This document shows, piece by piece, positions 27,534 through 36,039 of a stretch of DNA of 64,000 nt (position 1 is the stretch's first letter; the number at the start of each line of letters is the position of its first letter). Both the position numbers and the translations under genes were made by a program. The DNA is from Bradyrhizobium japonicum USDA 6 (lineage in GTDB: Bacteria > Pseudomonadota > Alphaproteobacteria > Rhizobiales > Xanthobacteraceae). Below the pieces are notes generated by a model, which did no database searches, had not been told where the DNA came from, and saw only the letters and a list, made by a program, of their open reading frames with translations. The DNA lies in NCBI RefSeq assembly GCF_000284375.1, contig NC_017249.1, positions 3,326,001 through 3,390,000 of the forward strand, written 5' to 3'.

Positions 27534-28751
27534 TTGAGCGTTGAGTTCGACCTCGAAAACGACCCGGAAAGTTGGGTGCGTACCGTGAAGCCACACAGTT
27601 CTCCTGCTTGCGAGCCGGCGCGTTCCTTTATCGACGATCACCTGATTGGCCAGGACGCAATTGGCGATCGCTCATATTGGACACGCTCCGAAGAGCTCCT
27701 TTTCGCGGTCCGCCCCTCACGTGGCGGGCGCTTCGTGTACGAGGCAATCAATCAGGCCTTCGAGGCTCTCCTTGGAATGTCGCAGCAGGAGGTCCGAGAG
27801 CTGGACGTCTTCGAATGTCTTGCCAAGGAAGACGCCGAGCGTCTCTGTGAAATCCTCCGGGCATGTCTTGCGGAAGGAACCGAGGCCAAAATCCAGCACA
27901 GTCTGATGCTCGGCGGGTTGCTGCGGGATGTCGAGACAACCGTTGTTCCGATTCTCCATCCCATGGCCGGCAATGCGGCCCGGTTGATTGGCGGTCATCG
28001 GTTACTCCAGAAGGAGGGGCTCGACTGTGTGACTGAAGAGGCTGCTTTCCTTCACGGGGACGTCAGCCTGATGTCCATCCGCGAGGACATCCACCAGCGG
28101 ATCGCATCGGAGCTTCATGATTCGACATGCCAGGAGCTGGTTGCCGCCAGTCTTGGTGTGATGCGTGTCCGCACTTGCCTCGATAAGCCGCGTGACGTCG
28201 AGCGGCTTTGCGATGATATCGACGCGTCGATCGACGCGGCACTCAAGGAAATCCGTTCACTGACCTATCTGCTCCACCCCCAGGATCTGACGGACCGGGG
28301 ACTCAAGGCGACGATCGAGCAGCATGCCTTGGGGTTTGGTGCACGTACGTCGTTGCGGGTGAGCACGAGGATACCCGCCGCCGTCGATAAGCTACCTTAC
28401 GCGAGCCAGCTCTCGGTGCTGCGGGTCATTCAGGAGGCCCTCACGAACATATTCCGCCACGCGAAGGCGACGGAGGTCAGAATCGTCGTCGAGGCGATCG
28501 AGGGTCACTTCCATCTGACGATCAGCGACAACGGGCGCGGTTTTCCGATCGATCACACAAAACGTGGCAACGGGGCGATATCGCCCGGTGTCGGCATTCC
28601 CGCCATGAGAGCGAGACTTAAGCAGCTTGGGGGCACGTTCGAGATCCGGTCCGATCTTGCACCGCGACATTCCGGCACGACGCTGTGCGCGGTGTTCCCG
28701 CATGGTCTCATGACCAAAAGGCGCAGCCGGCGCGCGTCACTGAAATCATAA
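27534..28751 (+). CDS. PAS-containing NarL-type sensor histidine kinase
   Basis: The 405-residue protein has no membrane segment, so it is a cytoplasmic sensor. Order: a PAS-like input domain (about 50-155: LLFAVRPSRGGRFVYEAINQ, AFEALLGMSQQEVRELDVFE); HisKA_3 with phospho-acceptor His195 (ASELHDSTCQ); and a HATPase_c domain with N box (VIQEALTNIFRHAKATEVRI) and G box (ISDNGRGFPI). The start is a TTG at 27534 after AGGGGAG; a later start is possible. The response regulator follows after a 313-bp gap on the same strand. The H-box is almost identical to the stub at 1336-1530. Confidence 0.87.
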   Translation: MSVEFDLENDPESWVRTVKPHSSPACEPARSFIDDHLIGQDAIGDRSYWTRSEELLFAVRPSRGGRFVYEAINQAFEALLGMSQQEVRELDVFECLAKEDAERLCEILRACLAEGTEAKIQHSLMLGGLLRDVETTVVPILHPMAGNAARLIGGHRLLQKEGLDCVTEEAAFLHGDVSLMSIREDIHQRIASELHDSTCQELVAASLGVMRVRTCLDKPRDVERLCDDIDASIDAALKEIRSLTYLLHPQDLTDRGLKATIEQHALGFGARTSLRVSTRIPAAVDKLPYASQLSVLRVIQEALTNIFRHAKATEVRIVVEAIEGHFHLTISDNGRGFPIDHTKRGNGAISPGVGIPAMRARLKQLGGTFEIRSDLAPRHSGTTLCAVFPHGLMTKRRSRRASLKS

Positions 28752-29064
28752 GCCAGCGTGTGCACGGAATGACGGAGATCAGGGACCCCGGGGCAAGCAG
28801 TCTCTGTCCGTCGGTTCCCGGAGTTCCCTCCACGAAACGAAGGCTGATCGACGATGATCGTGTCGCGGTCCGATTTGGGCCGAGCGCGGGCAAGACCCGT
28901 CGATGTCTGATTGGAAACGCCGATGTTTGGTACATCCGCCCGGAGATATCAGGGTTTTGTAGGATAACCCATTGAAGGATAATCGGTAGATTGGCAGCAC
29001 TTGACTGCTGGAAATCCCCATCCATTGCCCGGCAGGTTCTGGGCCCGCATACGGGAACGACGCC
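28752..29064. other. Gap between kinase and response regulator, no gene seen
   Basis: This 313-bp stretch has no recognisable coding content. Its size suggests that the response regulator has its own promoter, unlike the overlapped pair at 1336-2153. Confidence 0.5.
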
Positions 29065-29700
29065 GTGAAACGCATCGTGATTGCGGATGATCATGAAGTC
29101 GTACGTTCCGGGCTCCGAGCGATCGTTGAGACCCGCTCAGACTGGATCGTCAGCGGAGAGGCGACGAACGGCGAGCAGGCTGTGGCGGTGGCGGTGGAGA
29201 CGCGTCCGGACGTCGTGATAGCCGACTATTCGATGCCGCTGATGAACGGACTTGAGGTCAGCCGCCGCCTCAAGTCGATGCACCTGCGCACCGAAGTATT
29301 GATCCTGACGATGCACGAGAATGAGGAATTGCTGACTGAAGCCATCCTGGCTGGCGTTCGCGGCTTCCTGTTCAAATCGGACGCCAGTAAGCACCTGATC
29401 TTCGCGATCGAGGCCTTGCTCGATGGCAGACCTTACTTCACGGGCGTTCTGTTGGAGAAGTTGCTCCACGAATACCAGGCCGGCAAGCAAAATACGTCCG
29501 ATATGCTGCTCACCGCGCGCGAGCAGGGCGTTGTCCAGCTTATTGCAGAGGGACACACCAACAAGTCGATCGGCGTCATCCTGAAGCTGAGCGTAAAGAC
29601 CGTCGAGACCCACCGCGCGTCAGCGATGCGCAAGCTCAGAATGTCATCGACGGCCGAGCTGGTCCGCTACGCCGTTCGCAGGAAGCTCGTCAATCCTTGA
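29065..29700 (+). CDS. NarL/FixJ-family response regulator
   Basis: 211 residues. The receiver has D8-D9, phospho-acceptor D54 (DVVIADYSMP) and GFLFKSDAS with the conserved Lys. The LuxR HTH runs from about 145: LTAREQGVVQLIAEGHTNKS, SVKTVETHRASAMRKLRMSS. It is the likely partner of the kinase at 27534 and a paralogue of the regulator at 1527. The HTH recognition helices of the two differ only slightly (SVKTVETHRASAM against SVKTTETHRASAM), so both may bind similar promoters. Confidence 0.92.
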   Translation: MKRIVIADDHEVVRSGLRAIVETRSDWIVSGEATNGEQAVAVAVETRPDVVIADYSMPLMNGLEVSRRLKSMHLRTEVLILTMHENEELLTEAILAGVRGFLFKSDASKHLIFAIEALLDGRPYFTGVLLEKLLHEYQAGKQNTSDMLLTAREQGVVQLIAEGHTNKSIGVILKLSVKTVETHRASAMRKLRMSSTAELVRYAVRRKLVNP

Positions 29701-30046
29701 TGGAGTTTTCAATGCGAGTCGCCGCCTCGCCAGCGATCAGCGACAACGCGTTCTCCCGTTGGAGATGTCGCGATCTTCGCTGGAGCGACAGCGGTGCTGC
29801 CAAGGTCCGCACTTGGGCAGACCCGCTCCAGGAGCATCCGGGCATTTCCTTCCAGCGGCCCGAGGCTCGAAAGCACGACGTTGGTCTCCCGAATTCGACG
29901 ACACAACCTCGAGCTCGGCACACCTGGCTGACCGGCAGCCGCCGTGGCATTCTGGCTTTGGTCGTGCGCGGTTTCCGCTTTTGGGATAACATGGCGAGCG
30001 TGTCGGCACCCGGATGACGACGGGAAACCATGAAGGGGAGCTTGGA
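29701..30046. other. Intergenic, no gene seen
   Basis: Open frames exist on both strands but none resembles a protein family or has a good start site. It may hold the promoter of the methyltransferase-like gene. Confidence 0.45.
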
Positions 30047-30580
30047 ATGAGCTCTCAGCGAGTGTCGGGAACCGCGGTGCAACGAACCATTGCCGTCCTG
30101 GGCTCGGCGGTTTTCTTTGTGGTCGCCCCATGTACGCTGGCGGGGCTCATTCCATGGTCGATCACGGGATGGCAACTCCGGCCGCCGTTCCTTGGTCTGG
30201 AGCTGACGCGCGGCATCGGCGCGATAATGATTCTCGCAGGCGTGCCGGGGCTCGTTGACGCATTTGCGCGTTTCGCGCTGCAGGGTCTCGGCACCCCTGC
30301 GCCCATCGCGCCGCCCCCGAATCTCGTGGTGACCGGACTCTACCGTTATGTGCGTAATCCAATATACGTCGCGGTCGTTGCTATCATCCTGGGTCAAGCG
30401 GTGCTGATGGGCGATTCGCGCCTCATCGTCTACGGCGCGCTGCTTTGGCTCTTCTTCCACGTCTTCGTTTTGGCGTACGAAGAACCCACGCTCGAGCGGA
30501 CGTTTGGGAGTGAGTACGAGGCGTTCCGCGCCGCCGTCCCGCGCTGGATACCGCGGATGACCCCGTGGCGGTCGAAATGA
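30047..30580 (+). CDS. Isoprenylcysteine carboxyl methyltransferase-like membrane protein
   Basis: The start at ATG 30047 follows GGGGAGCTTGGA. The 177-residue protein has four to five hydrophobic segments and the C-terminal ICMT/PEMT signature: NLVVTGLYRYVRNPIYVAVV, YEEPTLERTFGSEYEAFRAA, VPRWIP. In family members the His/Arg/Asn of RYVRNP and the Glu-Tyr of the last motif help bind S-adenosylmethionine at the membrane face. Bacterial members methylate lipids or unknown small molecules; the target here is unknown. The gene is solitary, with an in-frame upstream start at 30014 possible. Confidence 0.82.
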   Translation: MSSQRVSGTAVQRTIAVLGSAVFFVVAPCTLAGLIPWSITGWQLRPPFLGLELTRGIGAIMILAGVPGLVDAFARFALQGLGTPAPIAPPPNLVVTGLYRYVRNPIYVAVVAIILGQAVLMGDSRLIVYGALLWLFFHVFVLAYEEPTLERTFGSEYEAFRAAVPRWIPRMTPWRSK

Positions 30581-30786
30581 TTGGTGGCCCGCGGTTGTGC
30601 GAGCCGCTGCTCGCGACCGGTCTCGGAGGCTTCACCGGCGCCGCGAGCAGGCACGCTAACGGCCCTCGGAAAAGAACATCTCCCCATCGGCGAAGCGGTT
30701 AGGTTTCAGGCGCATCGCAACGCGCTACGACAAACTCGCTCGGAGCTACTTCTCAGCCCTGTCCCCCGTTGCCGCCGTGCCATTGG

Positions 30787-31794
30787 CTAACTCCATCGCA
30801 TGGGTTTTCCGCCGTTGGCCGCGCTCTCCTGAGCAAGTATTGCGATGCGCGTGGCGCGCAGGGCCTCGTTTGCCGCAATCTGCAAGGTCTCGCCGCGGGC
30901 GAGATGATCAAAGACGAAGCTGGCGGGCGAGGCGCCGACGGGAAGGTCGATTTCGCGCCGGGGTCTCGTCGCCGTCTCGACGAGCAGTCGATTTTCCGCG
31001 AACAGAACGTCAGCACGACCCTTTGTCCCGGAGATCCGCATGGCATAGTCGCCGTGCCGTGGCGATGCTTCGGGCTGGATCCAGTCGACTTCGATCGCGA
31101 ATTCCGGTCCGCCATCGCAGGCGAGAATAGCACGCCCCAGCGCGGGAAAGTTCGTCGTGCCGGCAGCCGGGGTCGATGAAATCCAGCCGCTGATCGTGCC
31201 GCTGGTGTATCTCGTCAACCAAAGGGCCAGATCAATATCGTGGACCGTGAGGTCAGCGAGGATGCCGCCATAGGTTGATGGTTCGAACATCCACGCCGGG
31301 CGTCGGCTTGGGACCAGCTCGTGCGGCCCGGTTGCAGTGATGGATACAATGTCTCCAAGTTGGCCGCTGTCGATCACGGATCGGAGTGCGAGCGTGACCG
31401 GATAAAACCGCTTCTCGAGCAGTAGAGTGAGCAAATTGCGCCCGGCGAGCGTCTCCTCGATAAGCGCGAGCTGGGCCAGGGTCACAGCCATGGGCTTGTC
31501 GGCGATCGCGAAGATGCCGCGGCGCAGAAGTTCGACGACGATTGGAGCGCGAAGACCGAATTCGGTGAAGACTGCCGCGGCCCGAACCCGATGCGCATCC
31601 AGAAGCGCATTCAGGTCGGCGTAGCCGGGCGTCTTCGTACGCCGTTCGAGCTCGGTGCGCCGCGCTGGGTCATGGTCGGCGACGGCCACGACCCTGACGT
31701 CGGTTCTGACAGCGATCTCTGACAGCACGTATTCGACATGCGGGTGGGCTGCGCCGACGATGGCAATGTCGAGCATCTCGGAGCTAGCTGGCAT
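30787..31794 (-). CDS. Gfo/Idh/MocA-family dehydrogenase (copy 1)
   Basis: The start is taken at ATG 31794, with GGAGG 6 bases upstream inside the end of the preceding gene (11-base overlap). The 335-residue enzyme has an N-terminal Rossmann fold (LDIAIVGAAHPHVEYVLSEI, VRVVAVADHDPARRTEL) and the catalytic-region Lys in FAIADKPMAV, where the family usually shows EKP. The C-terminal half carries GGILADLTVHDIDLALWLTR, with the His typical of sugar dehydrogenases. The Rossmann glycines are altered (VGAAHPH instead of GxGxxG). It is the last gene of the nagB-nagA-Gfo-Gfo series, so it probably oxidises a sugar or sugar acid linked to amino-sugar breakdown. Confidence 0.85.
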   Translation of the reverse strand: MPASSEMLDIAIVGAAHPHVEYVLSEIAVRTDVRVVAVADHDPARRTELERRTKTPGYADLNALLDAHRVRAAAVFTEFGLRAPIVVELLRRGIFAIADKPMAVTLAQLALIEETLAGRNLLTLLLEKRFYPVTLALRSVIDSGQLGDIVSITATGPHELVPSRRPAWMFEPSTYGGILADLTVHDIDLALWLTRYTSGTISGWISSTPAAGTTNFPALGRAILACDGGPEFAIEVDWIQPEASPRHGDYAMRISGTKGRADVLFAENRLLVETATRPRREIDLPVGASPASFVFDHLARGETLQIAANEALRATRIAILAQESAANGGKPMRWS

Positions 31795-32830
31795 GAATGG
31801 CCTCCGCTGCGATCTCATTGGGGCCGACGGCGCGACCTTCGGCAGCCGAGCGATAGATGGCGTCAACCAGTCTCGCAGCTTCGAATCCATCCCTGAACGT
31901 GCTCGCAGGCGGCCGTCGCTCCCGGACGGCTTGAACGAAGTCGCGCCATTGCGCGACATGTCCTTCGATCCCGATCGCCTTGGGATCGCTCGCGGCGCTC
32001 CCAACCCCGGCCGCGCTTGGCGGCTCGGCAACATCAGCAAAGTCCCAGCGCACGATGCTGTCGTTTGCGAGCTCGCAACTGCCGCGATCGGTGAACAGTC
32101 GAAGCACGGCCGGCCGTCCTGGAGGCAGCGCCGTGCTCGTCACGATCACACCTAGCGTGCCGGACGCGAAGGAGAGCAGCGCCGCCGTCGTGTCCTCGAC
32201 GGCGTGCGTGTGTCCGAGCGTCGCCGTCTTGCCCTGAACACTGTCGACGGCTCCGAATAGCCAGAGCATCAGGTCGAGATTGTGAACGCCCTGATTGAAC
32301 AGCGAGCCGCCGCCATGCTCGGCTTCGCTGCGCCACGGCTTCTCCGCATAGTAGGCGTCGGAGCGGTACCAATGGATCGCCGCCTCGATCAGGCGCGGCT
32401 GTCCGAGCCGGCCAGTGTCGAGCAGGGTCTTGATCGCCTGGTGCTGCGGTTCGAGACGGCGCTGCGAAACCACGCCACAGGTCAGCTGCGAGCGCTCGGC
32501 GGCGCGGACCAGCGACGCGGCCTCGGCCGGATCGACGCAGAGCGGCTTCTCGACCAGCACGTGCCGCCCCGCCTCGATCGCAGCAAGCGCGACGTCATGA
32601 TGCGCGCCGCTCGGGGTGCAGACCACGACCGCGTCGATCCCGGCATTGGCCAGCATCGCCTCGGTGGTCACGAATGCCGGGACGTCTTCGCCATTCTGGC
32701 ACGCCGCAATCTGCTCAGGCGTGCCGCCGGCGATCGCGGACAAGACGGTATCGTCGAGCGCCCGTATTGCCCGCGCGTGTGTTTCGCCGATCGCTCCCGG
32801 ACCGATCAACCCGATGCGAAGCCGGTTCAT
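31784..32830 (-). CDS. Gfo/Idh/MocA-family dehydrogenase (copy 2)
   Basis: 348 residues with a classical Rossmann motif (RIGLIGPGAIGETHARAIRA), the EKP catalytic-lysine motif (GRHVLVEKPLCVDP), and the C-terminal domain with GGGSLFNQGVHNLDLMLWLF (substrate-binding His). These enzymes use NAD(P) to oxidise or reduce a sugar hydroxyl, for example at C3. It follows the deacetylase gene by 10 bases and overlaps the next dehydrogenase. Similarity between the two dehydrogenases is low, so they likely act on different intermediates. Confidence 0.9.
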   Translation of the reverse strand: MNRLRIGLIGPGAIGETHARAIRALDDTVLSAIAGGTPEQIAACQNGEDVPAFVTTEAMLANAGIDAVVVCTPSGAHHDVALAAIEAGRHVLVEKPLCVDPAEAASLVRAAERSQLTCGVVSQRRLEPQHQAIKTLLDTGRLGQPRLIEAAIHWYRSDAYYAEKPWRSEAEHGGGSLFNQGVHNLDLMLWLFGAVDSVQGKTATLGHTHAVEDTTAALLSFASGTLGVIVTSTALPPGRPAVLRLFTDRGSCELANDSIVRWDFADVAEPPSAAGVGSAASDPKAIGIEGHVAQWRDFVQAVRERRPPASTFRDGFEAARLVDAIYRSAAEGRAVGPNEIAAEAIHAS

Positions 32831-32840
32831 GTCTCAGTCC

Positions 32841-33989
32841 TCAAGAGTTGCAGCGATAGGGTCGGCCCGCGACATAGACGGTCTCGGGCGCGAGCGACCC
32901 ATCCTCGCCGAGACGGAAGCGCAGCAGATCGGCCGGTGCTCCCACCGTCAGCGCAGGAAGGTTGAACGGCAGACGCGGATTGACCGTCGCGAGCCTCAAC
33001 GCCTCTGCCAGGGTCAATCCGGCCATGCGTCTGGCCGTGGCTACTCCGAACACGAGGCTGACGGCTGCGCCCGCCAGAAAGGATGTGCCGACGACTTCCA
33101 GCCGACCGTTCGCCTTCAACTCGACCTTGCCGCCGATCGGCGCGTCGTAGATTCCGGGTGTGCAACCCGCGAGCGCGGCGGCATCCGACACCAGGATCGA
33201 TCGCTCCAGCCCCTTTGCGCGCAGCATGGCCTTGAAGGTCTCGCGAGGAAGGTGATGGCCATCGGCGATGAAACTCGCCCACAGCCCGTCCTCGGCCAGT
33301 TGCGACCAGATCGGGTTGGGATGTCGCGGCAGCGTGGCCGCGATGCCATTGCCAAGATGCGTCGACAACATTGCGCCCGCCGCGACGGCGGCGGAGATCT
33401 GATCCGGTGCCGCGCTTGTATGGCCCAGGGCAACACGGACGCCGCGCGCATGAAGGCCGCGCACATAGGCGTCCGTTTCCGGCCAATGCGGCGACAACGT
33501 CACGAGGCCGACAAGATTTCCGCAGGCCGCCTGCCACGCGTCGAACTCGTCGAGGCTCGGCGGCCTGACATGTTCGGCCGGATGCGCACCGCGCGGACCA
33601 TCTTCTGGCGCGATGTGCGGGCCTTCGACATGCACGAAGGGCATTGCGTGCTTGAGAAACGGATCGCTGTCACGCGCCTGCGCAATGGCGCGCAATGCAT
33701 CGATGATCGCATCATGCGATGCCGTGATGAGCGTAGGGGCAAAACGCGACACGCCGCTGTTGTGGACGGCCGTGACGAGACCGCGGACCGTCCGGAGATC
33801 AGGGCGGCCATTGAGATCGCAGCCCGCAAAGCCGTTCAATTGCAGATCGAACAGGCCGAGCGACAGCCACAGCCCGTCATCGTCCCCGCCGGGAACGATG
33901 TCCGTGATCCGGCCGTCGTGAATGACGATGGTGCGATTCTGTCCGGTCTCCGGATCGCGGCCCGAAACGCGCGTTGCCGGATCTGTCAT
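32841..33989 (-). CDS. nagA: N-acetylglucosamine-6-phosphate deacetylase-like
   Basis: The start at ATG 33989 overlaps the deaminase stop (ATGA). The 382-residue amidohydrolase has the NagA motifs: LSLGLFDLQLNGFAGCDLNG, HVEGPHIAPEDGPRGAHPAE (metal Glu), VALGHTSAAPDQI (metal His), STHLGNGIAATLPRHPNPIW (second His), FIADGHHLPRETF (substrate His) and VSDAAALAG (catalytic Asp). Several positions differ from standard NagA (THLGNG for THLFNA, LPRHPN for the usual RxxG), so the substrate may be a variant N-acetyl sugar. It is second in the operon, under the LacI-type operator. Confidence 0.87.
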   Translation of the reverse strand: MTDPATRVSGRDPETGQNRTIVIHDGRITDIVPGGDDDGLWLSLGLFDLQLNGFAGCDLNGRPDLRTVRGLVTAVHNSGVSRFAPTLITASHDAIIDALRAIAQARDSDPFLKHAMPFVHVEGPHIAPEDGPRGAHPAEHVRPPSLDEFDAWQAACGNLVGLVTLSPHWPETDAYVRGLHARGVRVALGHTSAAPDQISAAVAAGAMLSTHLGNGIAATLPRHPNPIWSQLAEDGLWASFIADGHHLPRETFKAMLRAKGLERSILVSDAAALAGCTPGIYDAPIGGKVELKANGRLEVVGTSFLAGAAVSLVFGVATARRMAGLTLAEALRLATVNPRLPFNLPALTVGAPADLLRFRLGEDGSLAPETVYVAGRPYRCNS

Positions 33990-34765
33990 GCGCGTACCGG
34001 TGTCAGTGAGAGCTGCGGCGGCGTGGAATCCTGGTCGAGATACAGCGCGCATCGCGGATGCGTGCGGAGCGCGCTCGCCGGGCACTCGGTCCCGATCGGA
34101 CCGTATAGCGATCGTTCGACGGCGGCGCGTTTGGACGCGCCGGGCACGACGCAAAACAGCCGGTCGGCATCCAGGAGCCGGGGAATCGTCAGCGTGATCG
34201 CATGTGTCGGAACATCCCCGAGCGTCGGGAAGCACCCATCGTCAACCTGCTGCTGCCGGCACACTGCGTCGAGCTCGACGATCTTGACCGACTTGGTGTC
34301 GTGCAGATCGGCGACCGGCGGGTCATTGAAGGCGAGGTGACCGTTCACGCCGATTCCGAGGCAGATGATGTCGATCGGGGCTTCGCCGAGAAGGGCCGCA
34401 TAGCGTGCTGCTACCTGCTCCGGATCCGGCTCCTGCCCGATCAGGTGAACCGCGCCGAAAGCGATGTGCGAGAACAAATGACGCGTCAGCCAAGCCCCGA
34501 AGCGCTCCGGCGCATCCGCGGGAAGTCCGAGATATTCGTCCATGTGGAAGGCTGTGACGCGCCGCCAGTCGATATCGCGCTCGCGAGCAAGCCCATCCAG
34601 CATCTCCGCCTGGCTCGGTGCCGCCGCGAAGATCATCCGCACGTTGCTCTGCCGTCCGAGGTGGTCGCGGAGCGCAGCAGCGACGTCCGCGGCGGCCGCC
34701 CGGCCCATCGCATCCCGCGTTTCAAACGTCGCGATTGAGGGAGTCACCGAAGCCGTCATGCTCAT
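33986..34765 (-). CDS. nagB: Glucosamine-6-phosphate deaminase-like
   Basis: The 259-residue protein has the NagB/6-phosphogluconolactonase fold. Motifs: TAFHMDEYLGLPADAPERFG (base Asp, as E. coli D72), CLGIGVNGHLAFNDPPVADL, PTHAITLTIPRLLDADRLFC and CVVPGASKRAAVERSLYGPI. In E. coli NagB the region reads DGHIAFNE with the D141-H143-E148 triad; here it is N-H-D. The same pattern occurs in a subfamily of deaminase-like proteins, so it may act on a different amino-sugar phosphate. ATG 34765 is the assumed start (34759 also possible). It is the first gene of the operon, about 40 bases after the operator-promoter at 34805-34833. Confidence 0.82.
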   Translation of the reverse strand: MSMTASVTPSIATFETRDAMGRAAAADVAAALRDHLGRQSNVRMIFAAAPSQAEMLDGLARERDIDWRRVTAFHMDEYLGLPADAPERFGAWLTRHLFSHIAFGAVHLIGQEPDPEQVAARYAALLGEAPIDIICLGIGVNGHLAFNDPPVADLHDTKSVKIVELDAVCRQQQVDDGCFPTLGDVPTHAITLTIPRLLDADRLFCVVPGASKRAAVERSLYGPIGTECPASALRTHPRCALYLDQDSTPPQLSLTPVRA

Positions 34766-34804
34766 CCATGGTCTGCCGGGCCTGCACTTTACCCTCGAGC
34801 GGAG

Positions 34805-34833
34805 AGAATGTGATGCAACCGGTTGCATGTCAA
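34805..34833 (-). promoter_or_regulatory. Promoter with embedded LacI-type operator for the nag operon
   Basis: On the minus strand TTGACA (34833-34828) is followed after exactly 17 bases by CATTCT (34810-34805), a good sigma-70-type pair. The 16-bp perfect palindrome ATGCAACC/GGTTGCAT (34813-34828) fills the spacer, so a bound repressor would block RNA polymerase. It is also 50-60 bases upstream of the divergent LacI gene, allowing autoregulation. Confidence 0.82.
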
Positions 34834-34876
34834 GCTTGCGCCCCGGGCCCGGCCGGGGCATGTCTAGGTGAAGGGT

Positions 34877-35935
34877 ATGCAGAGGAGGCGGCCTGCGGTG
34901 AAGCGCGATTCCGATAGCGGCGGGGAGGGACGTCCATCGGTCGTGCCGACGATCAGTCAGGTCGCGAAGGCTTCCGGAGTTTCGCGCGCCACCGTATCGC
35001 GCGCCTTCTCGCGGCCGGAGATGCTGACCGAGGAGACCGTCCGGCGCGTCAAGGAAGTCGCGGGCAAGCTCGGTTATGTGCCGAACCAGGTCGCGCGTGC
35101 GCTTTCGACCGGACGCCACGGCAACGTCGCGCTCATCGTCTCGGATGTCGCGAACCCGTTCTTTCCGCCGCTGATCAGGGCGGCGCAACTGCGCGCCGAC
35201 CAGGCCGGGCTGTGCGTCTTCCTCGGCAATTCGGACGAAGATCCAGCGCGTGAGGAGTTGCTGGTCGGCCGCTTCATCGGCCAGGTGGAGGGGCTTGTCC
35301 TCGCCTCGTCGCGCCTGGACGAAGAGCGTATCCGCCGTCATGCGACGCGCCGGCCGCTGGTGCTCATCAATCGCGATATCGAAGGCATTACGCGGGTCCT
35401 GATCGACACCGCGCCGGGCGTGGCGGCTGCGATCGCGCATCTGGCCGAGCTGGGGCATCGGCACATCGCCTATGTCAGCGGCCCCACGACGTCGTGGTCG
35501 AACCAGCAGCGGCGCAACGCTGTCCGGCGCGAGGCGGAGAAGCGCGGGCTCAAGGTGATCGCCGTGCCCGCGCGTCCACCCTCCTACGACACCGGCCGGC
35601 TGGCGGCCACCCAGATCGTCGCCAGCGGCGTCACCGCGGCGATCGCGTTCGACGACCTTGTCGCTCAAGGCCTCATGGCAGGGTTAGCTGCGCTCGATGT
35701 CGAGGTGCCCAAATCGTTCAGCGTCGTCGGCTGCGACGACGTCCTCGGCGAAACCACCTATCCGCCGCTCACCACCGTGTCGGCGCGCTGCGCCGACGCC
35801 GGCGACGTCGCGGTCGGTCTGCTGCTGAGCCAGATGAATGGCGGCGTATCGGGCGAGATCCGCCACAAGCTGAATTCCCATCTCGTCATTCGCGCCTCGA
35901 CCGGGCCGGCCCCTTTGAAGCGGCGAGGCCGCTGA
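34877..35935 (+). CDS. LacI-family transcriptional repressor of the amino-sugar locus
   Basis: The 352-residue protein has an N-terminal HTH (TISQVAKASGVSRATVSRAF, hinge helix NQVARALSTGRHG) and a periplasmic-binding-protein-like effector domain (NVALIVSDVANPFFPPLIRA, DDLVAQGLMAGLAALDVEVP, SVVGCDDVLGETTYPPLTTV). LacI-type hinge helices with small residues bind CG-centred palindromes like the GCAACC/GGTTGC sites at 34813-34828 and 35984-35995. It is divergent from nagB and followed by the ABC transporter genes, which carry the second operator. ATG 34877 has AGGTGAAGGG before it; GTG 34868 is an alternative start. The inducer is probably a sugar phosphate. Confidence 0.9.
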   Translation: MQRRRPAVKRDSDSGGEGRPSVVPTISQVAKASGVSRATVSRAFSRPEMLTEETVRRVKEVAGKLGYVPNQVARALSTGRHGNVALIVSDVANPFFPPLIRAAQLRADQAGLCVFLGNSDEDPAREELLVGRFIGQVEGLVLASSRLDEERIRRHATRRPLVLINRDIEGITRVLIDTAPGVAAAIAHLAELGHRHIAYVSGPTTSWSNQQRRNAVRREAEKRGLKVIAVPARPPSYDTGRLAATQIVASGVTAAIAFDDLVAQGLMAGLAALDVEVPKSFSVVGCDDVLGETTYPPLTTVSARCADAGDVAVGLLLSQMNGGVSGEIRHKLNSHLVIRASTGPAPLKRRGR

Positions 35936-35976
35936 CGATTTAGTCAATGGCCTTCGAAAGCGGCAACGGATCGCAA

Positions 35977-35995
35977 TTGACACGCAACCGGTTGC
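35977..35995 (+). promoter_or_regulatory. Second LacI operator with -35 box, upstream of the ABC transporter
   Basis: TTGACA (35977-35982) directly precedes GCAACC/GGTTGC (35984-35995), the same core palindrome and the same arrangement as upstream of nagB. The -10 (about 36000) is weak. It places the ABC transporter under the same repressor and supports a substrate-binding-protein start downstream of about 36015. Confidence 0.8.
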
Positions 35996-36039
35996 ATGCG
36001 AGCTTTTTCGCAGGATTTGTCCCATTCTGTATTGCGAGA

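Noticed and set aside
27534..29700. A fusion or operon of kinase and regulator with a gene between them
   Set aside because: The 313-base gap holds no plausible gene; only short meaningless frames are found.
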